Shown: positions 11,931-20,465, counted from the first letter of the stretch. The stretch: 64,000 nucleotides of DNA from Candidatus Brachybacter algidus (GCA_016711705.1 JADJSK010000005.1:62001-126000); one strand, 5' to 3'. Numbers and translations are program-made. Notes: a model not told the origin generated them from the letters alone.

Positions 11931-13127
11931 TTAAATGTGTTTGATTGTTTCATCAATAATGATCTTTGCAATTTTTGACTTTGGAAGTAATTGCGTTGCA
12001 AGTATAATGCCTTCAGACCCTATGATCGTTACTTTATTAGTCGAAGTCCCAATTCCTGCACCTTTATCATTCATTGAATTGAGTATTATAAGGTCAAAAT
12101 TCTTCTTGATGCGCTTTTTTTCTGCATATTCTAGTTCATTCTCAGTCTCTAAAGCAAATCCGACCAACACTTGTCCGGGCTGCTTAATAGCACCAAGAGA
12201 AGCTGCAATATCAGTCGTTTTAACTAATTTAAGACTAATCTCGTCATCTGACTTTTTGATTTTTTGCGATTCTTGTGTTGCAGGTTTGTAATCCGCTACT
12301 GCAGCAGCCATTATTGCAATATCCGCATTTTGAAAATGTACTGCACAGGCTTTCATCATATCATCAGCACTCATTATGTTGGTCACAGATAAGTTAGGGT
12401 GCGTGAAAATCTTTTCAGTTACAGGTCCTAACACCAATTCTACAGATGCACCCCGTTCTAAGCATTCTCGAACTAAAGCAAGTCCCATCTTACCTGTAGA
12501 GGAATTTCCTATGAATCTTACAGGATCCAATTTTTCATGAGTCGGACCAGCTGTAATTAAGATCTTTTTACCGGAAAGATCCAAGTGTTTATTGAAATGA
12601 GCGATTACAAAATCTAAAATATGAGCAGGTTCTGCCATACGACCATATCCAACCAATCCTGATGCTAGTTCTCCATGTTCAACCGGGATCAGAACGTTAC
12701 CGAATGAAATCAGTTTTTCAACATTTGATTTGGTAGAAGGGTGTATCCACATGTCAAGATCCATGGCAGGAGCAAATAGCACAGTGCATTTAGCCGACAA
12801 ATAAACTGCATCCAACATGGTATCGCACAAACCATTAGCGAAATGTGCAATTGTATTGGCAGTGATGGGTGCAATGACTAAAACATCGGCCCACAAACCT
12901 AGTTCTACATGACCAGACCAATTACTACCGTCATGAACTGAAGTAACTACTTCATATCCAGATAATGTGGATAAGGTAAGTGGTGAAATAAAATCTCCCG
13001 CAGAAGTAGTCATGATGACTTTAACTTCAGCACCTGATTTGACAAATAATCTGCATAGTTCAGCAGATTTGTAAGCTGCTATACTGCCACAGATGCCAAG
13101 AATAATTTTCTTTCCCTGAAGATTCAT
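11931..13127 (-). CDS. coaBC: Bifunctional phosphopantothenoylcysteine decarboxylase / phosphopantothenate-cysteine ligase
   Basis: Makes 4'-phosphopantetheine from phosphopantothenate and cysteine in CoA synthesis. The N-terminal flavoprotein half (about 1-180) has GICGSIAAYKS, the active-site His in WSGHVELG, and APAMDLDMW in place of the usual PxMNxxMW. The loop that normally carries the catalytic Cys reads ELASGLVGYGRM, so Cys is Ser. The CoaB half (about 188-398) has ITAGPTHEKLDPVRFIGN, NSSTGKMG, AAVADYKP and NDKGAG. From memory the Ser and Asp variants are common in Bacteroidota Dfp proteins. It lies 16 bp upstream of the DUF4835 gene and 53 bp downstream of rpoZ; coaD is in the same window at 16294. 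Confidence 0.95.
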   Translation of the reverse strand: MNLQGKKIILGICGSIAAYKSAELCRLFVKSGAEVKVIMTTSAGDFISPLTLSTLSGYEVVTSVHDGSNWSGHVELGLWADVLVIAPITANTIAHFANGLCDTMLDAVYLSAKCTVLFAPAMDLDMWIHPSTKSNVEKLISFGNVLIPVEHGELASGLVGYGRMAEPAHILDFVIAHFNKHLDLSGKKILITAGPTHEKLDPVRFIGNSSTGKMGLALVRECLERGASVELVLGPVTEKIFTHPNLSVTNIMSADDMMKACAVHFQNADIAIMAAAVADYKPATQESQKIKKSDDEISLKLVKTTDIAASLGAIKQPGQVLVGFALETENELEYAEKKRIKKNFDLIILNSMNDKGAGIGTSTNKVTIIGSEGIILATQLLPKSKIAKIIIDETIKHI

Positions 13128-13180
13128 ATGATCAGTTAATAATATTATGCTAAAAATAGCATAATTCTTCTCACAGAAGA

Positions 13181-13513
13181 CTAATCCAGATCAATTTCCT
13201 TATATCTGTAAGATAATTCATTATTAATGAACTCTTCAGTTGCAATGATTGCAGGATTGGGGAGTTTCTCATAAAACTTAGAGATTTCAATCTGCTCTTT
13301 GTTCTCTTGTATTTCTTCAATAGTATCTGAAGAAACTGTAAATTCTTCAAGCTTACTGTTTAATTCTCTCTTTATACCAAGTTGCAATTGCTTAGCACGT
13401 CCAGCTATAATGGCTATAGACTCATAAATATTACCAGTTACGCCAGCCATAGTTTTAATATCTCTAGCTCTGCTGTTAGGATCTATCCCTTGTACTTTTG
13501 TCTTTATATCCAT
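13181..13513 (-). CDS. rpoZ: RNA polymerase omega subunit-like protein
   Basis: A 110-residue cytoplasmic protein with the omega signature NIYESIAIIAGRAKQL (about residues 29-44). It sits in the usual Bacteroidota position between bamD and coaBC. The C-terminal extension is acidic and largely helical. Its start lies inside the end of bamD (38-base overlap in a different frame), implying translational coupling. Omega assists RNA polymerase assembly and, in many bacteria, ppGpp response. Confidence 0.88.
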   Translation of the reverse strand: MDIKTKVQGIDPNSRARDIKTMAGVTGNIYESIAIIAGRAKQLQLGIKRELNSKLEEFTVSSDTIEEIQENKEQIEISKFYEKLPNPAIIATEEFINNELSYRYKEIDLD

Positions 13514-14318
13514 CTTTTTCTAAATTTTTAATGATTTGTTTAGTGGACTTTAAAATACCGTCAACTTCACGGCGGTCCTTAGTTTTTGAAAATTTGTTCA
13601 AATAAAGCTCTGCAGCTATAAGGGTGGTTTCGTAACGTTCCAATTTTTTCGAATACACACTATTTTCAGCCAGTGTATAATTTGATTTAACTATGAAATA
13701 CCTAATCTTTTCAGCATTGTGAGAATCAGGAAAGTCTTTCAACATATTATTCAATGTAATAGTTGCAGACTGATATTCTTTAAGGTTGAAATAAAGCATA
13801 GCTTCATCAAAGGCCTTAGTTTCCAACTTTAGTCTTAATTCATCGATCAACTTGTTGGCTTCAGGAATCCTTGTGCTTTTAGTGTATGCGTTGATGAAAT
13901 TCTGCAATTCATCGATTGCTTTTATTGTATAGCCTTGTTCTAACTTATAATCCGGACTCTGCAGGTAGTTGGAATAAGCAGACATATAAGCAGCTTCTTC
14001 CCTAAGAGGACTAGTGATGTAAGTATTAGCAAAATTTTGAAAATAACTAGCCGATAAAATATAATTATGCAGGTAATAGTGCGTATATGCGTACTTTACA
14101 TAAAGCTCTTCGGCTTCTTTCTTTCCTCTATATCTTCCTAGTATTTGCTCAAATAGTGTCTGAGCCTTCAGATAATCCTTCTTGTTATAATATTCTAGGG
14201 ACTTTTTATAAACAAGTTCAGTATCTCCGCTGGCACGTAAGCGCTCATACTCTGATTTACAAGAACTTAGGCTAAAAACCGACATTAATAATAAGAAAAT
14301 AAGATTCCTTTTTTTCAT
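13476..14318 (-). CDS. bamD: Outer membrane assembly lipoprotein BamD
   Basis: A 280-residue lipoprotein of the BAM complex that inserts outer-membrane beta-barrels. The N-terminal hydrophobic stretch ends in the lipobox LSSCKS, with the acylated Cys at residue 20. The mature part is a run of TPR helices (about 25-250), for example YYNKKDYLKAQTLFEQIL and FPDSHNAEKIRYFIVKS, and the tail is basic. Length and neighbours match Bacteroidota bamD. It is first in the operon. A TATCTTTG box ends only 7 bases upstream of the ATG, so the message may be nearly leaderless. Confidence 0.9.
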   Translation of the reverse strand: MKKRNLIFLLLMSVFSLSSCKSEYERLRASGDTELVYKKSLEYYNKKDYLKAQTLFEQILGRYRGKKEAEELYVKYAYTHYYLHNYILSASYFQNFANTYITSPLREEAAYMSAYSNYLQSPDYKLEQGYTIKAIDELQNFINAYTKSTRIPEANKLIDELRLKLETKAFDEAMLYFNLKEYQSATITLNNMLKDFPDSHNAEKIRYFIVKSNYTLAENSVYSKKLERYETTLIAAELYLNKFSKTKDRREVDGILKSTKQIIKNLEKDGYKDKSTRDRS

Positions 14319-14325
14319 AAGTGCG

Positions 14326-14333
14326 CAAAGATA
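14326..14333 (-). promoter_or_regulatory. Candidate -7 box of the bamD operon
   Basis: The minus strand reads TATCTTTG, identical to the rRNA -7 box, ending 7 bases before the bamD start codon. No convincing TTTG is seen 19-21 bp further upstream. If used, the transcript would have almost no 5' leader. Confidence 0.4.
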
Positions 14334-14495
14334 AGGTAAGTATTTGTCTTGAACACTATATTAACGAAAAATAAGAGAAAATGTGATAGTAGGATATTAG
14401 TATTAGAGTAGAATAGTATTAGAGTGGAGAGTATTAGAGTATGAGAGTGCAATAGGATGATTGCAGGGATAAGCTTGCTTGTCCTTGATTGAAGG

Positions 14496-15938
14496 TTAAA
14501 TATTCTTTTTCTTTTTTTGAATCTTTTCAAACTTCCTGACATTGACCCCAAAGTAGATCGAACCCGATTCAAGTTTGTCGCGTTTGAAAAAGGACCTGAT
14601 ATCATCAGTGCCAAAAGTAAGAAAGTCAAGGTTGATGCCAGCTCCCAGCTTAAATCCGGTGAATTGATTGTATGAGAAAGGTACCATTATGTTGACCTTA
14701 TCCAACTTTAATTCAGGCACAAATCCAAACTGGATGGCATCCGGACTAATTCTTGACAATGGCACTCCAAAAAAAACATGCAGACCTGCATAAGTACTGA
14801 TATCAACATTCAATAACACATTCAATTCCGCAGGAATAAAAATGGTCTTACCCAGACTTTGAGAATATGTGTTCAAAGGTTTTGTATTCAAGATTACATA
14901 CGCACTATCGACAAACTGATCCAGTGACTTTGTACTGTCGATCTGACTGAAGTTAATTCCTGTATCCTCATTGATCTCTAGCGCACCATAGCGAAGACTT
15001 GAATTGAATTTAATAAATCCAAGATTTTTGATAGATATTCCACCGCTGAAATGTGTGATCAGCTTACTTGAAGTTTTCTGCGCATAGTATATACCTAAGT
15101 CCGTCCCTACGCCATTTCCTTTGATGATGGAAGATCTGATATCAGCATCACTACCATGTGTATAGCTGTATTTTAATAATAAGTTGGAAACAATCACATC
15201 TTCATCCTTACCAAAAGTATATTTACCTATAGGCTCTGCATTCTCAAGGGCCATGTATGTTAATCCACCTAAATATTTAGTATTGATCCCGACACTTAAT
15301 TTGCCTTTTTCATTGATATCGAATACCTTGGAACCATATAAACCAGCATAAAAATATCCATAGCCGAGCACATTCCATAAGGGTATTTCTATCGTATTTC
15401 CTTCCCTGTAATTTCTATAAGCAGCGTAGGTCGTTTGCTGCGGAAAGTCATTCACCCCTCCATGAAACTCCATACCTGAAATTAATCCGGCTGAAAAGCC
15501 ATTTTTAAAAACCCTGATACATCCTGGACCACCATAGGAGATCTGTGTCGAAAAGAATATTTTGTTAGAATTGGATGGATTCAATTTCAATTCATAACCG
15601 ACCACATCTCTTTCAAGACCGATAGCCGGATTGCTACCATCATTTTTTAACTGCAATTCAGGTACTGAAATAGAAGAAATATTAAAAGGAAGGCTGATAA
15701 ATCTTTGATCCTTGAAATACCCAAAGTTGTTGGCATAATCCATCAAGATAGTTCCTACCTGAATGGAAGATTTCATTTTATCCTCAAACTGGAATGCCGG
15801 ATTGATCAGAATGGTTTTTACAGCATCATGACCATTGAGTGCAAACCAAGGTATAGATTGCCCTAAAAGAACTGAATTGTAAATTACTGAAGCAAGAAGC
15901 ACAATAAATAATCGAAAACCACACTGGATTTGCATCAA
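14496..15938 (-). CDS. Predicted outer-membrane beta-barrel protein (DUF5723-like)
   Basis: A 480-residue protein with a signal peptide (hydrophobic residues about 9-25, cleavage near LLGQ). The remainder is a series of alternating-hydrophobicity strands with aromatic ends, as in Bacteroidota transporters and DUF5723-type proteins. The N-terminal INPAFQFEDK text is typical of such barrels, where an INPA/NPA block follows the signal peptide. The C-terminus ends in a short Lys run (IQKKKKNI). No enzyme motif is seen. The 177-bp gap to bamD holds degenerate AGTATTAGAGT words. Confidence 0.65.
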   Translation of the reverse strand: MMQIQCGFRLFIVLLASVIYNSVLLGQSIPWFALNGHDAVKTILINPAFQFEDKMKSSIQVGTILMDYANNFGYFKDQRFISLPFNISSISVPELQLKNDGSNPAIGLERDVVGYELKLNPSNSNKIFFSTQISYGGPGCIRVFKNGFSAGLISGMEFHGGVNDFPQQTTYAAYRNYREGNTIEIPLWNVLGYGYFYAGLYGSKVFDINEKGKLSVGINTKYLGGLTYMALENAEPIGKYTFGKDEDVIVSNLLLKYSYTHGSDADIRSSIIKGNGVGTDLGIYYAQKTSSKLITHFSGGISIKNLGFIKFNSSLRYGALEINEDTGINFSQIDSTKSLDQFVDSAYVILNTKPLNTYSQSLGKTIFIPAELNVLLNVDISTYAGLHVFFGVPLSRISPDAIQFGFVPELKLDKVNIMVPFSYNQFTGFKLGAGINLDFLTFGTDDIRSFFKRDKLESGSIYFGVNVRKFEKIQKKKKNI

Positions 15939-16293
15939 AAATATTTAAATTAATATAAAAACTTCTTAAGTGTGATGCATTTTATATTAGTCGTATTTTT
16001 TACTCTGCCAAAGGTAACAATATTCTCAATTAATTTAATTACATAAGTGTATACATTAACATTATTTTCTATTTGACAATTCTGCCAAACAAAAAAAATG
16101 AAATGAAAAAATACAATTCACTGCTTGTGAAAGCTTTATCCATAAAAACTCTAATTTGTATAAAAATTAAAAAAGGCATATCTTTCCACTTAAATTATTT
16201 AAAAAATACAAAAGACCAAAAGCAAGTTGAATACCATTAGACTATTTCTCACTAAAGTTTTTTTTATAGTCTTGTATAAATTATCAAAGTCTT
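15939..16293. other. AT-rich divergent intergenic region
   Basis: 355 bp between the minus-strand barrel gene and plus-strand coaD. No RNA gene or repeat is recognised. It holds one reasonable promoter for coaD (16155-16186). Confidence 0.5.
16155..16186 (+). promoter_or_regulatory. Candidate coaD promoter
   Basis: TTTG at 16155-16158, a 20-base spacer, then TATCTTTC at 16179-16186, one mismatch from TAnnTTTG. Transcription would start near 16191, about 100 bases before the coaD start. Confidence 0.5.
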
Positions 16294-16764
16294 ATGAATA
16301 TAGCTGTTTTCCCGGGATCTTTTGACCCCATAACCATTGGGCATTATGATCTGATCAAAAGAGCAATGCCTCTTTTCGATAAGATTATTGTCGCCGTTGG
16401 CACGAATTCTACTAAGAGTTCTTTGTTTCCTCTCGAAGAAAGACTTGGCTGGTTAAAAATTGTGTTTAAGGATTATCCGAAAATAAGCATTGATCATTTT
16501 GAAGGATTAACAGCACATTATTGTATTAAGGTGCATGCCAATTTTCTGATCAGGGGATTAAGAAACTCTTCTGATTTTGATTATGAAAAAACCATTTCAC
16601 AGGTTAATCAGATTATTAGTCATGGCATCGAGACCGTTTTCCTCATCAGTAATCCTCAATATAGTCACATAAGTTCTACTATCGTTAGGGAGGTTATTAA
16701 AGGCAATGGTAATGTTGAACCATTTTTACCTAAAGGAGTTGTGATATTAATGAGTAATGAGTAA
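16294..16764 (+). CDS. coaD: Pantetheine-phosphate adenylyltransferase
   Basis: The penultimate step of CoA synthesis: 4'-phosphopantetheine plus ATP to dephospho-CoA. At 156 residues it is the family size. Nucleotidyltransferase motif GSFDPITIGH has the catalytic His at residue 17, LIRGLRNSSDFDYE forms the phosphate-contact region, and ISSTIVREV is the C-terminal nucleotide-binding motif. Alone on the plus strand; the following 220 bp hold simple repeats and a G/C tract before pruA. Confidence 0.95.
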   Translation: MNIAVFPGSFDPITIGHYDLIKRAMPLFDKIIVAVGTNSTKSSLFPLEERLGWLKIVFKDYPKISIDHFEGLTAHYCIKVHANFLIRGLRNSSDFDYEKTISQVNQIISHGIETVFLISNPQYSHISSTIVREVIKGNGNVEPFLPKGVVILMSNE

Positions 16765-16982
16765 TGAACAGTGAATAATGAATAATGAGGGGGGGCGCCC
16801 CCCCCCGGGGGGGAGAGGGGGGGATTTTAATGGGTAATGGGTAATGGGTAATGTATAACACTGCTCCCGGAGTCTCATTCTAATTTCTGATTTCTAATTT
16901 CTAATTTCTGACTTCATCAAACAGGTAGGTTTAACCAAGGATAATATAATAATTAACAAATAACAATTAATAATTAAAAGAC
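16765..16982. repeat. Simple repeats with a G/C homopolymer block
   Basis: TAATGAG-like words at 16750-16788 precede an extreme tract at 16789-16823: seven G, CG, nine C, seven G, AGA, seven G. TAATGGG words follow (16828-16852), then TTTCTAA words (16880-16910). The tract is self-complementary and contains three G7 runs. The block lies 160-195 bp upstream of pruA. Confidence 0.75.
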
Positions 16983-18620
16983 ATGTCAAACAGCATTTTT
17001 AAAACACCAATACCTGTCAATGAAGTCGTGAGGAGCTATGCTCCAGGCAGTGCTGACAGAAAAGATCTCCAGGCAGAAATAGCTCATTTAAAATCCATAA
17101 CACATGATATTCCAATGTTTATAGGAGGAAAGGAAGTCCGTACAGGTGAGAAGGTTGAAATGCGTCCACCACATGAGACAAAACATCTACTAGGCCATTA
17201 TCATAAGGGTGGCTCAGAGCATATCAACATGGCAATAAATGCGGCCTTGAAAGCAAAACCACAATGGACAGCGCTATCTTGGGAGCATCGCGCTTCCATC
17301 TTCTTGAAAGCAGCAGAGTTGTTATCAGGCCCTTACAGAATGAAAATCAATGCTGCGACCATGCTTGGTCAGTCTAAAAACGCTTATCAGGCAGAGATCG
17401 ACAGCGCATGTGAATTGATCGACTTTTTAAGATTCAATGCATACTATATGACAGAGATCTATAATGTGCAGCCGGAGTCATCCACAGGAATATGGAATAG
17501 ACTGGAATGGAGACCGCTAGAAGGATTCGTTTTTGCCTTGACCCCTTTCAATTTTACAGCTATAGCTGGCAATTTGCCGTGCGCTCCTGCATTAATGGGC
17601 AACACTATAGTTTGGAAAGCATCAGAAACTCAGATATTTTCCGCTAATGTTATAATGGAAGTATTGCGGGAGGCTGGACTTCCGGACGGAGTAATTAATC
17701 TTGTTTTCGTATCAGGTGCTGTGGCAGGAGATATTATATTTAGCCATAAAGAATTTGCAGGATTACACTTTACAGGCGGCACAAATACCTTCAACACTAT
17801 TTATCGCAAGATAGCAAGTCATTTGGATGATTATAGATCATATCCGCGTATCGTGGGAGAGACTGGTGGAAAAGATTTTGTCATGGTTCATTCATCGGCA
17901 AATGCAATACAAGTAGCTACAGCTCTGTCACGCGGTGCTTTCGAATATCAAGGACAGAAATGTTCAGCCGCATCCAGAGCATATATTCCACAATCTTTAT
18001 GGCCTGATGTATTGGAAAGGATGAAACAAGATGTGGCATCTATGAAGATGGGTTCTACTGAAGATTTTGGTAATTTTATCAATGCAGTTATTGATGCAAA
18101 AGCATTTAAATTCATCACTTCATATATTGAGGCAGCTAAAAATTCATCAGATGCAAAAGTAGTGATCGGAGGAGAATATGATGATTCAGATGGTTATTTC
18201 ATAAGACCAACAGTCATCGAAACCACCAATCCAAAATACGACACACTATGTACTGAGTTATTCGGACCAGTTTTAACAGTTTACGTATATCCTGATGATA
18301 AGTTTGAGGAAACGATGGAATTGCTTGATCAGACTTCTGAATATGCTTTGACTGGTTCGATATTTGCTAAAGACAGATATGTCATAGAGAAAGCAGTAAA
18401 AGCTCTTGAAAATTGTGCCGGCAACTTCTACATCAATGATAAGCCGACAGGTGCAGTCGTTGGCCAACAGCCATTTGGAGGGGCTCGAGGTTCAGGAACT
18501 AATGACAAAGCCGGTTCTGTATTAAATCTATACAGATGGGTCAGCGCAAGAACTATAAAGGAGACTTTCGTAACTCCAGTAGATTATAGATATCCTTTTT
18601 TAGGGGAAGAAAGCAAATAA
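16983..18620 (+). CDS. pruA: L-glutamate gamma-semialdehyde (1-pyrroline-5-carboxylate) dehydrogenase
   Basis: Oxidises glutamate semialdehyde to glutamate with NAD, the second step of proline breakdown. At 545 residues it matches the stand-alone P5CDH type (eukaryote-like). The catalytic Cys is in YQGQKCSAASRAY (C327) and the general base Glu in IVGETGGKDF (E293). LTPFNFTAIAGNLPCAPALM forms the cofactor cleft and GAVVGQQPFGGARGSGTNDK the C-terminal substrate loop. A clear Rho-independent terminator follows at 18632. No proline dehydrogenase gene is adjacent. Confidence 0.95.
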   Translation: MSNSIFKTPIPVNEVVRSYAPGSADRKDLQAEIAHLKSITHDIPMFIGGKEVRTGEKVEMRPPHETKHLLGHYHKGGSEHINMAINAALKAKPQWTALSWEHRASIFLKAAELLSGPYRMKINAATMLGQSKNAYQAEIDSACELIDFLRFNAYYMTEIYNVQPESSTGIWNRLEWRPLEGFVFALTPFNFTAIAGNLPCAPALMGNTIVWKASETQIFSANVIMEVLREAGLPDGVINLVFVSGAVAGDIIFSHKEFAGLHFTGGTNTFNTIYRKIASHLDDYRSYPRIVGETGGKDFVMVHSSANAIQVATALSRGAFEYQGQKCSAASRAYIPQSLWPDVLERMKQDVASMKMGSTEDFGNFINAVIDAKAFKFITSYIEAAKNSSDAKVVIGGEYDDSDGYFIRPTVIETTNPKYDTLCTELFGPVLTVYVYPDDKFEETMELLDQTSEYALTGSIFAKDRYVIEKAVKALENCAGNFYINDKPTGAVVGQQPFGGARGSGTNDKAGSVLNLYRWVSARTIKETFVTPVDYRYPFLGEESK

Positions 18621-18631
18621 AAAATATGAAG

Positions 18632-18660
18632 AGACCGGATTTATTCCGGTCTTTTTTTTT
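18632..18660 (+). terminator. Rho-independent terminator of pruA
   Basis: Stem AGACCGGA (18632-18639) pairs with TCCGGTCT (18645-18652) across a five-base loop and is followed by a run of T to 18660. Confidence 0.9.
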
Positions 18661-18731
18661 AGGTCACAAGTTAAAAACTTGAGCCAGCGGTGATAGCTTT
18701 TTAGAACCGCTGAATGTTCGAGAATTCGCGG

Positions 18732-19265
18732 AACCGTTCGGAACCGTTCCCAACGGTTGCGAACCGTTACACTCACATTCAACTGTTAATCAAATGCTTA
18801 CAGGATACTCCATTCACAAATATACCTCCATTTTACTTCCATTTTGCCAAAGTCGTTGGTGTGACTTGTTCTCAGACAGGCAATGATAGGCAAATATTAT
18901 AACCGTTCGGAACCGTTCCCAACCGTTGCGTACCGTTATGTACATATTCAACTGTTAATCAAGTACATACAAGGTTCTTCGTTCGCAAATATACCTCCTT
19001 TTTACTGCCATTTTTTCAAAGTCATTGGTATGACTTGTTCTCGGACGCTCTTGGTTATGCTAATATTATAACCGTTGGGAACCGTTCCCAACCGTTGCGA
19101 ACCGTTATGTCCATACTCAACTGTTAACCAAGTACTTACAATGTGCTTCGTTCGAATATTTAACTCCTTTTCAAGGCTATTTTTAAAAACCATTTGGGTT
19201 AAGTCGTGCCTGGGCTATAGATGATCGGTCATAATTGGAACCGTGCTCAACCGTTGCAAACCGTT
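18732..19265. repeat. Array of about 169-bp units, each with helically phased AACNGTT heptamers
   Basis: Heptamers AAC(C/G)GTT begin at 18732, 18742, 18752 and 18762; at 18901, 18911, 18921 and 18931 (last one TACCGTT); at 19070, 19080, 19090 and 19100; and at 19239 (AACCGTG), 19249 and 19259. Spacing within a cluster is exactly 10 bp and cluster periods are 169, 169 and about 159 bp. An AACTGTT follows each of the first three clusters at +49 (18781, 18950, 19119). The roughly 115 bp between clusters is also conserved, including CAAATATACCTCC in units 1 and 2. The array lies between convergent genes. Function unknown. Confidence 0.9.
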
Positions 19266-19365
19266 ATCCTACATTGGAGTAATAATATTTCAATAATAAG
19301 ACGATACGTACGTATTAACTAACATTTTTTTGGGGGATTTATTTTTAGGAACGTCTAGATAAATT

Positions 19366-19749
19366 TCAAATTTCCTTAAGTAGATACATCAATGTTTCCA
19401 CGGAATCCATATTCATTCTTAAGACAAGGGTATCTTTTGTTGATTTAATAATATGGACAGCTGTTTCTTTGATAGGTTTTATTGTAGTATCTGTAGTGAT
19501 TAGTAAGCTGTCTTTTAAAAAATAGGTTCCGGCTTGCATCTGGCCGATATTATTTAAATAATTATACCGAGAATTCTTCGAAAAGGTTAGTCTAACCGGA
19601 CTTAAATCTACTGGAGAAATACTATCTCCTATGACAAGATTACCTGCCCTCCAAGTCCCTTGCAATACAATTTCTTCTTTAGGCAATTTCTTTTTGCAAG
19701 CTGCAAAAATACAAGTAAGACTTATAAAAATAAATAGCAAACCTTTCAT
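19366..19749 (-). CDS. Small lipocalin-like lipoprotein, function unknown
   Basis: A 127-residue protein with a hydrophobic N-terminus and lipobox IFAACK (Cys at residue 17), so probably membrane-anchored in the periplasm or outer membrane. The segment LQGTWRAGNLVI resembles the first strand of lipocalin-like domains, and the rest alternates in short beta-type strands (YNYLNNIGQMQAGTYFLKD). No catalytic motif. Its start lies 6 bp downstream of the EVE gene's stop, so the two likely form an operon. Confidence 0.65.
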   Translation of the reverse strand: MKGLLFIFISLTCIFAACKKKLPKEEIVLQGTWRAGNLVIGDSISPVDLSPVRLTFSKNSRYNYLNNIGQMQAGTYFLKDSLLITTDTTIKPIKETAVHIIKSTKDTLVLRMNMDSVETLMYLLKEI

Positions 19750-19755
19750 ACGTCA

Positions 19756-20172
19756 TTAATCAGCTGGCGTTTCGGCCATTTCCATTATCTCATACCAATA
19801 TACATCTGCTACAGGCATGACAGATAGTCTGGATATCCTGATGAGATCGAAACTTTTCATATGTTCCATTTCTTTTAATGTACTGTATAGAACTTTCTTC
19901 TTTAGTGGTTTTAAGAAGGCCAATTCCACAGCAACCCACTTGCCGGTTTCGTCAGTAGGATCAGGATATGCCTCTTTGGTAACTTTACAAAGGCCGACAA
20001 TAGCTTTTTCTGTTAGGCTATGATAAAACAAGCAGATATCGCCTTTCTTCATGCCATTCAAATGAATTCTGGCAGCATAATTTCTGACCCCTGTCCATTC
20101 AGTAGTTTTATCGTTCTTCAAATCATCAAAGCTGAATTCTGCAGGTTCTGATTTTACGAGCCAATGATTCAT
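19756..20172 (-). CDS. EVE domain protein
   Basis: A 138-residue single-domain protein of the EVE (PUA-like) fold, a group proposed to bind modified bases in nucleic acids. Family marks: MNHWLVKSEPAEFSFDDL at the N-terminus, TEWTGVRNYAARI, MKKGDICLFYHS, VGLCKVTKEAYPDPT and the closing segment with RISRLSVMPV. Complete and normal length for the small type related to THYN1. No restriction or defence genes flank it. A MITE-like repeat begins about 18 bp upstream of its start codon. Confidence 0.92.
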   Translation of the reverse strand: MNHWLVKSEPAEFSFDDLKNDKTTEWTGVRNYAARIHLNGMKKGDICLFYHSLTEKAIVGLCKVTKEAYPDPTDETGKWVAVELAFLKPLKKKVLYSTLKEMEHMKSFDLIRISRLSVMPVADVYWYEIMEMAETPAD

Positions 20173-20189
20173 ATTTTAGTATTTATTTA

Positions 20190-20427
20190 AATTTCGGTAA
20201 TCAAATTTTCCTTTTTTGAAGAAATAATTTAAATTTTAATAAAATGTTAGATGTTAGAAGCTTGTCCGCCGAACAAGGCGGGGTAGATTTTAGATGGCTT
20301 TCCATCAATCACATGGATATTTTTTCTATTAAACTTTTTAATGAAAAAATATGAATCAATTGACTAACCTCCATCTAACATCTAACATCAGTCATCTACC
20401 TTTGTTTCTTAACTGCCGAAACTTGAG
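20190..20427 (+). repeat. MITE-like element, copy A
   Basis: Terminal inverted repeats near AARTTTCGGYARTYAA begin at about 20190 and end at about 20427. Inside are a 14-bp inverted pair ATGTTAGATGTTAG / CTAACATCTAACAT, a small hairpin CCGCC-GAACAA-GGCGG, and an ATATTTTTTC / GAAAAAATAT pair. Copies B (25357-25597, inverted) and C (34432-34668) share the layout and most of the text. No reading frame is present. Confidence 0.8.
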
Positions 20428-20465
20428 TTATTTATTTATTTAAAAAAAATTTAATTAATAAGGCA

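Noticed and set aside
14315..14629. Separate 104-codon minus-strand frame after the barrel gene
   Set aside because: It overlaps the end of the barrel gene in another frame and is made of Leu/Ile/Thr-rich simple words; no sign of coding.
18714..19190. Similar 62-codon frames in repeat units 1 and 2 (sharing NRSEPFPTVA and HIQLLIK)
   Set aside because: The 169-bp period is not a multiple of three, starts fall outside or at the end of the unit, unit 3 has no start and stops early, and the similarity follows the DNA repeat. No codon-level conservation is evident.
18732..19265. CRISPR array
   Set aside because: The intervening 115-130 bp are conserved between units rather than unique, the repeats are much too short and no cas gene is near.
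19756..20172. EVE protein as part of a defence island
   Set aside because: Neighbours are a small lipoprotein, tpiA and a MITE; no restriction, toxin or nuclease gene is nearby.
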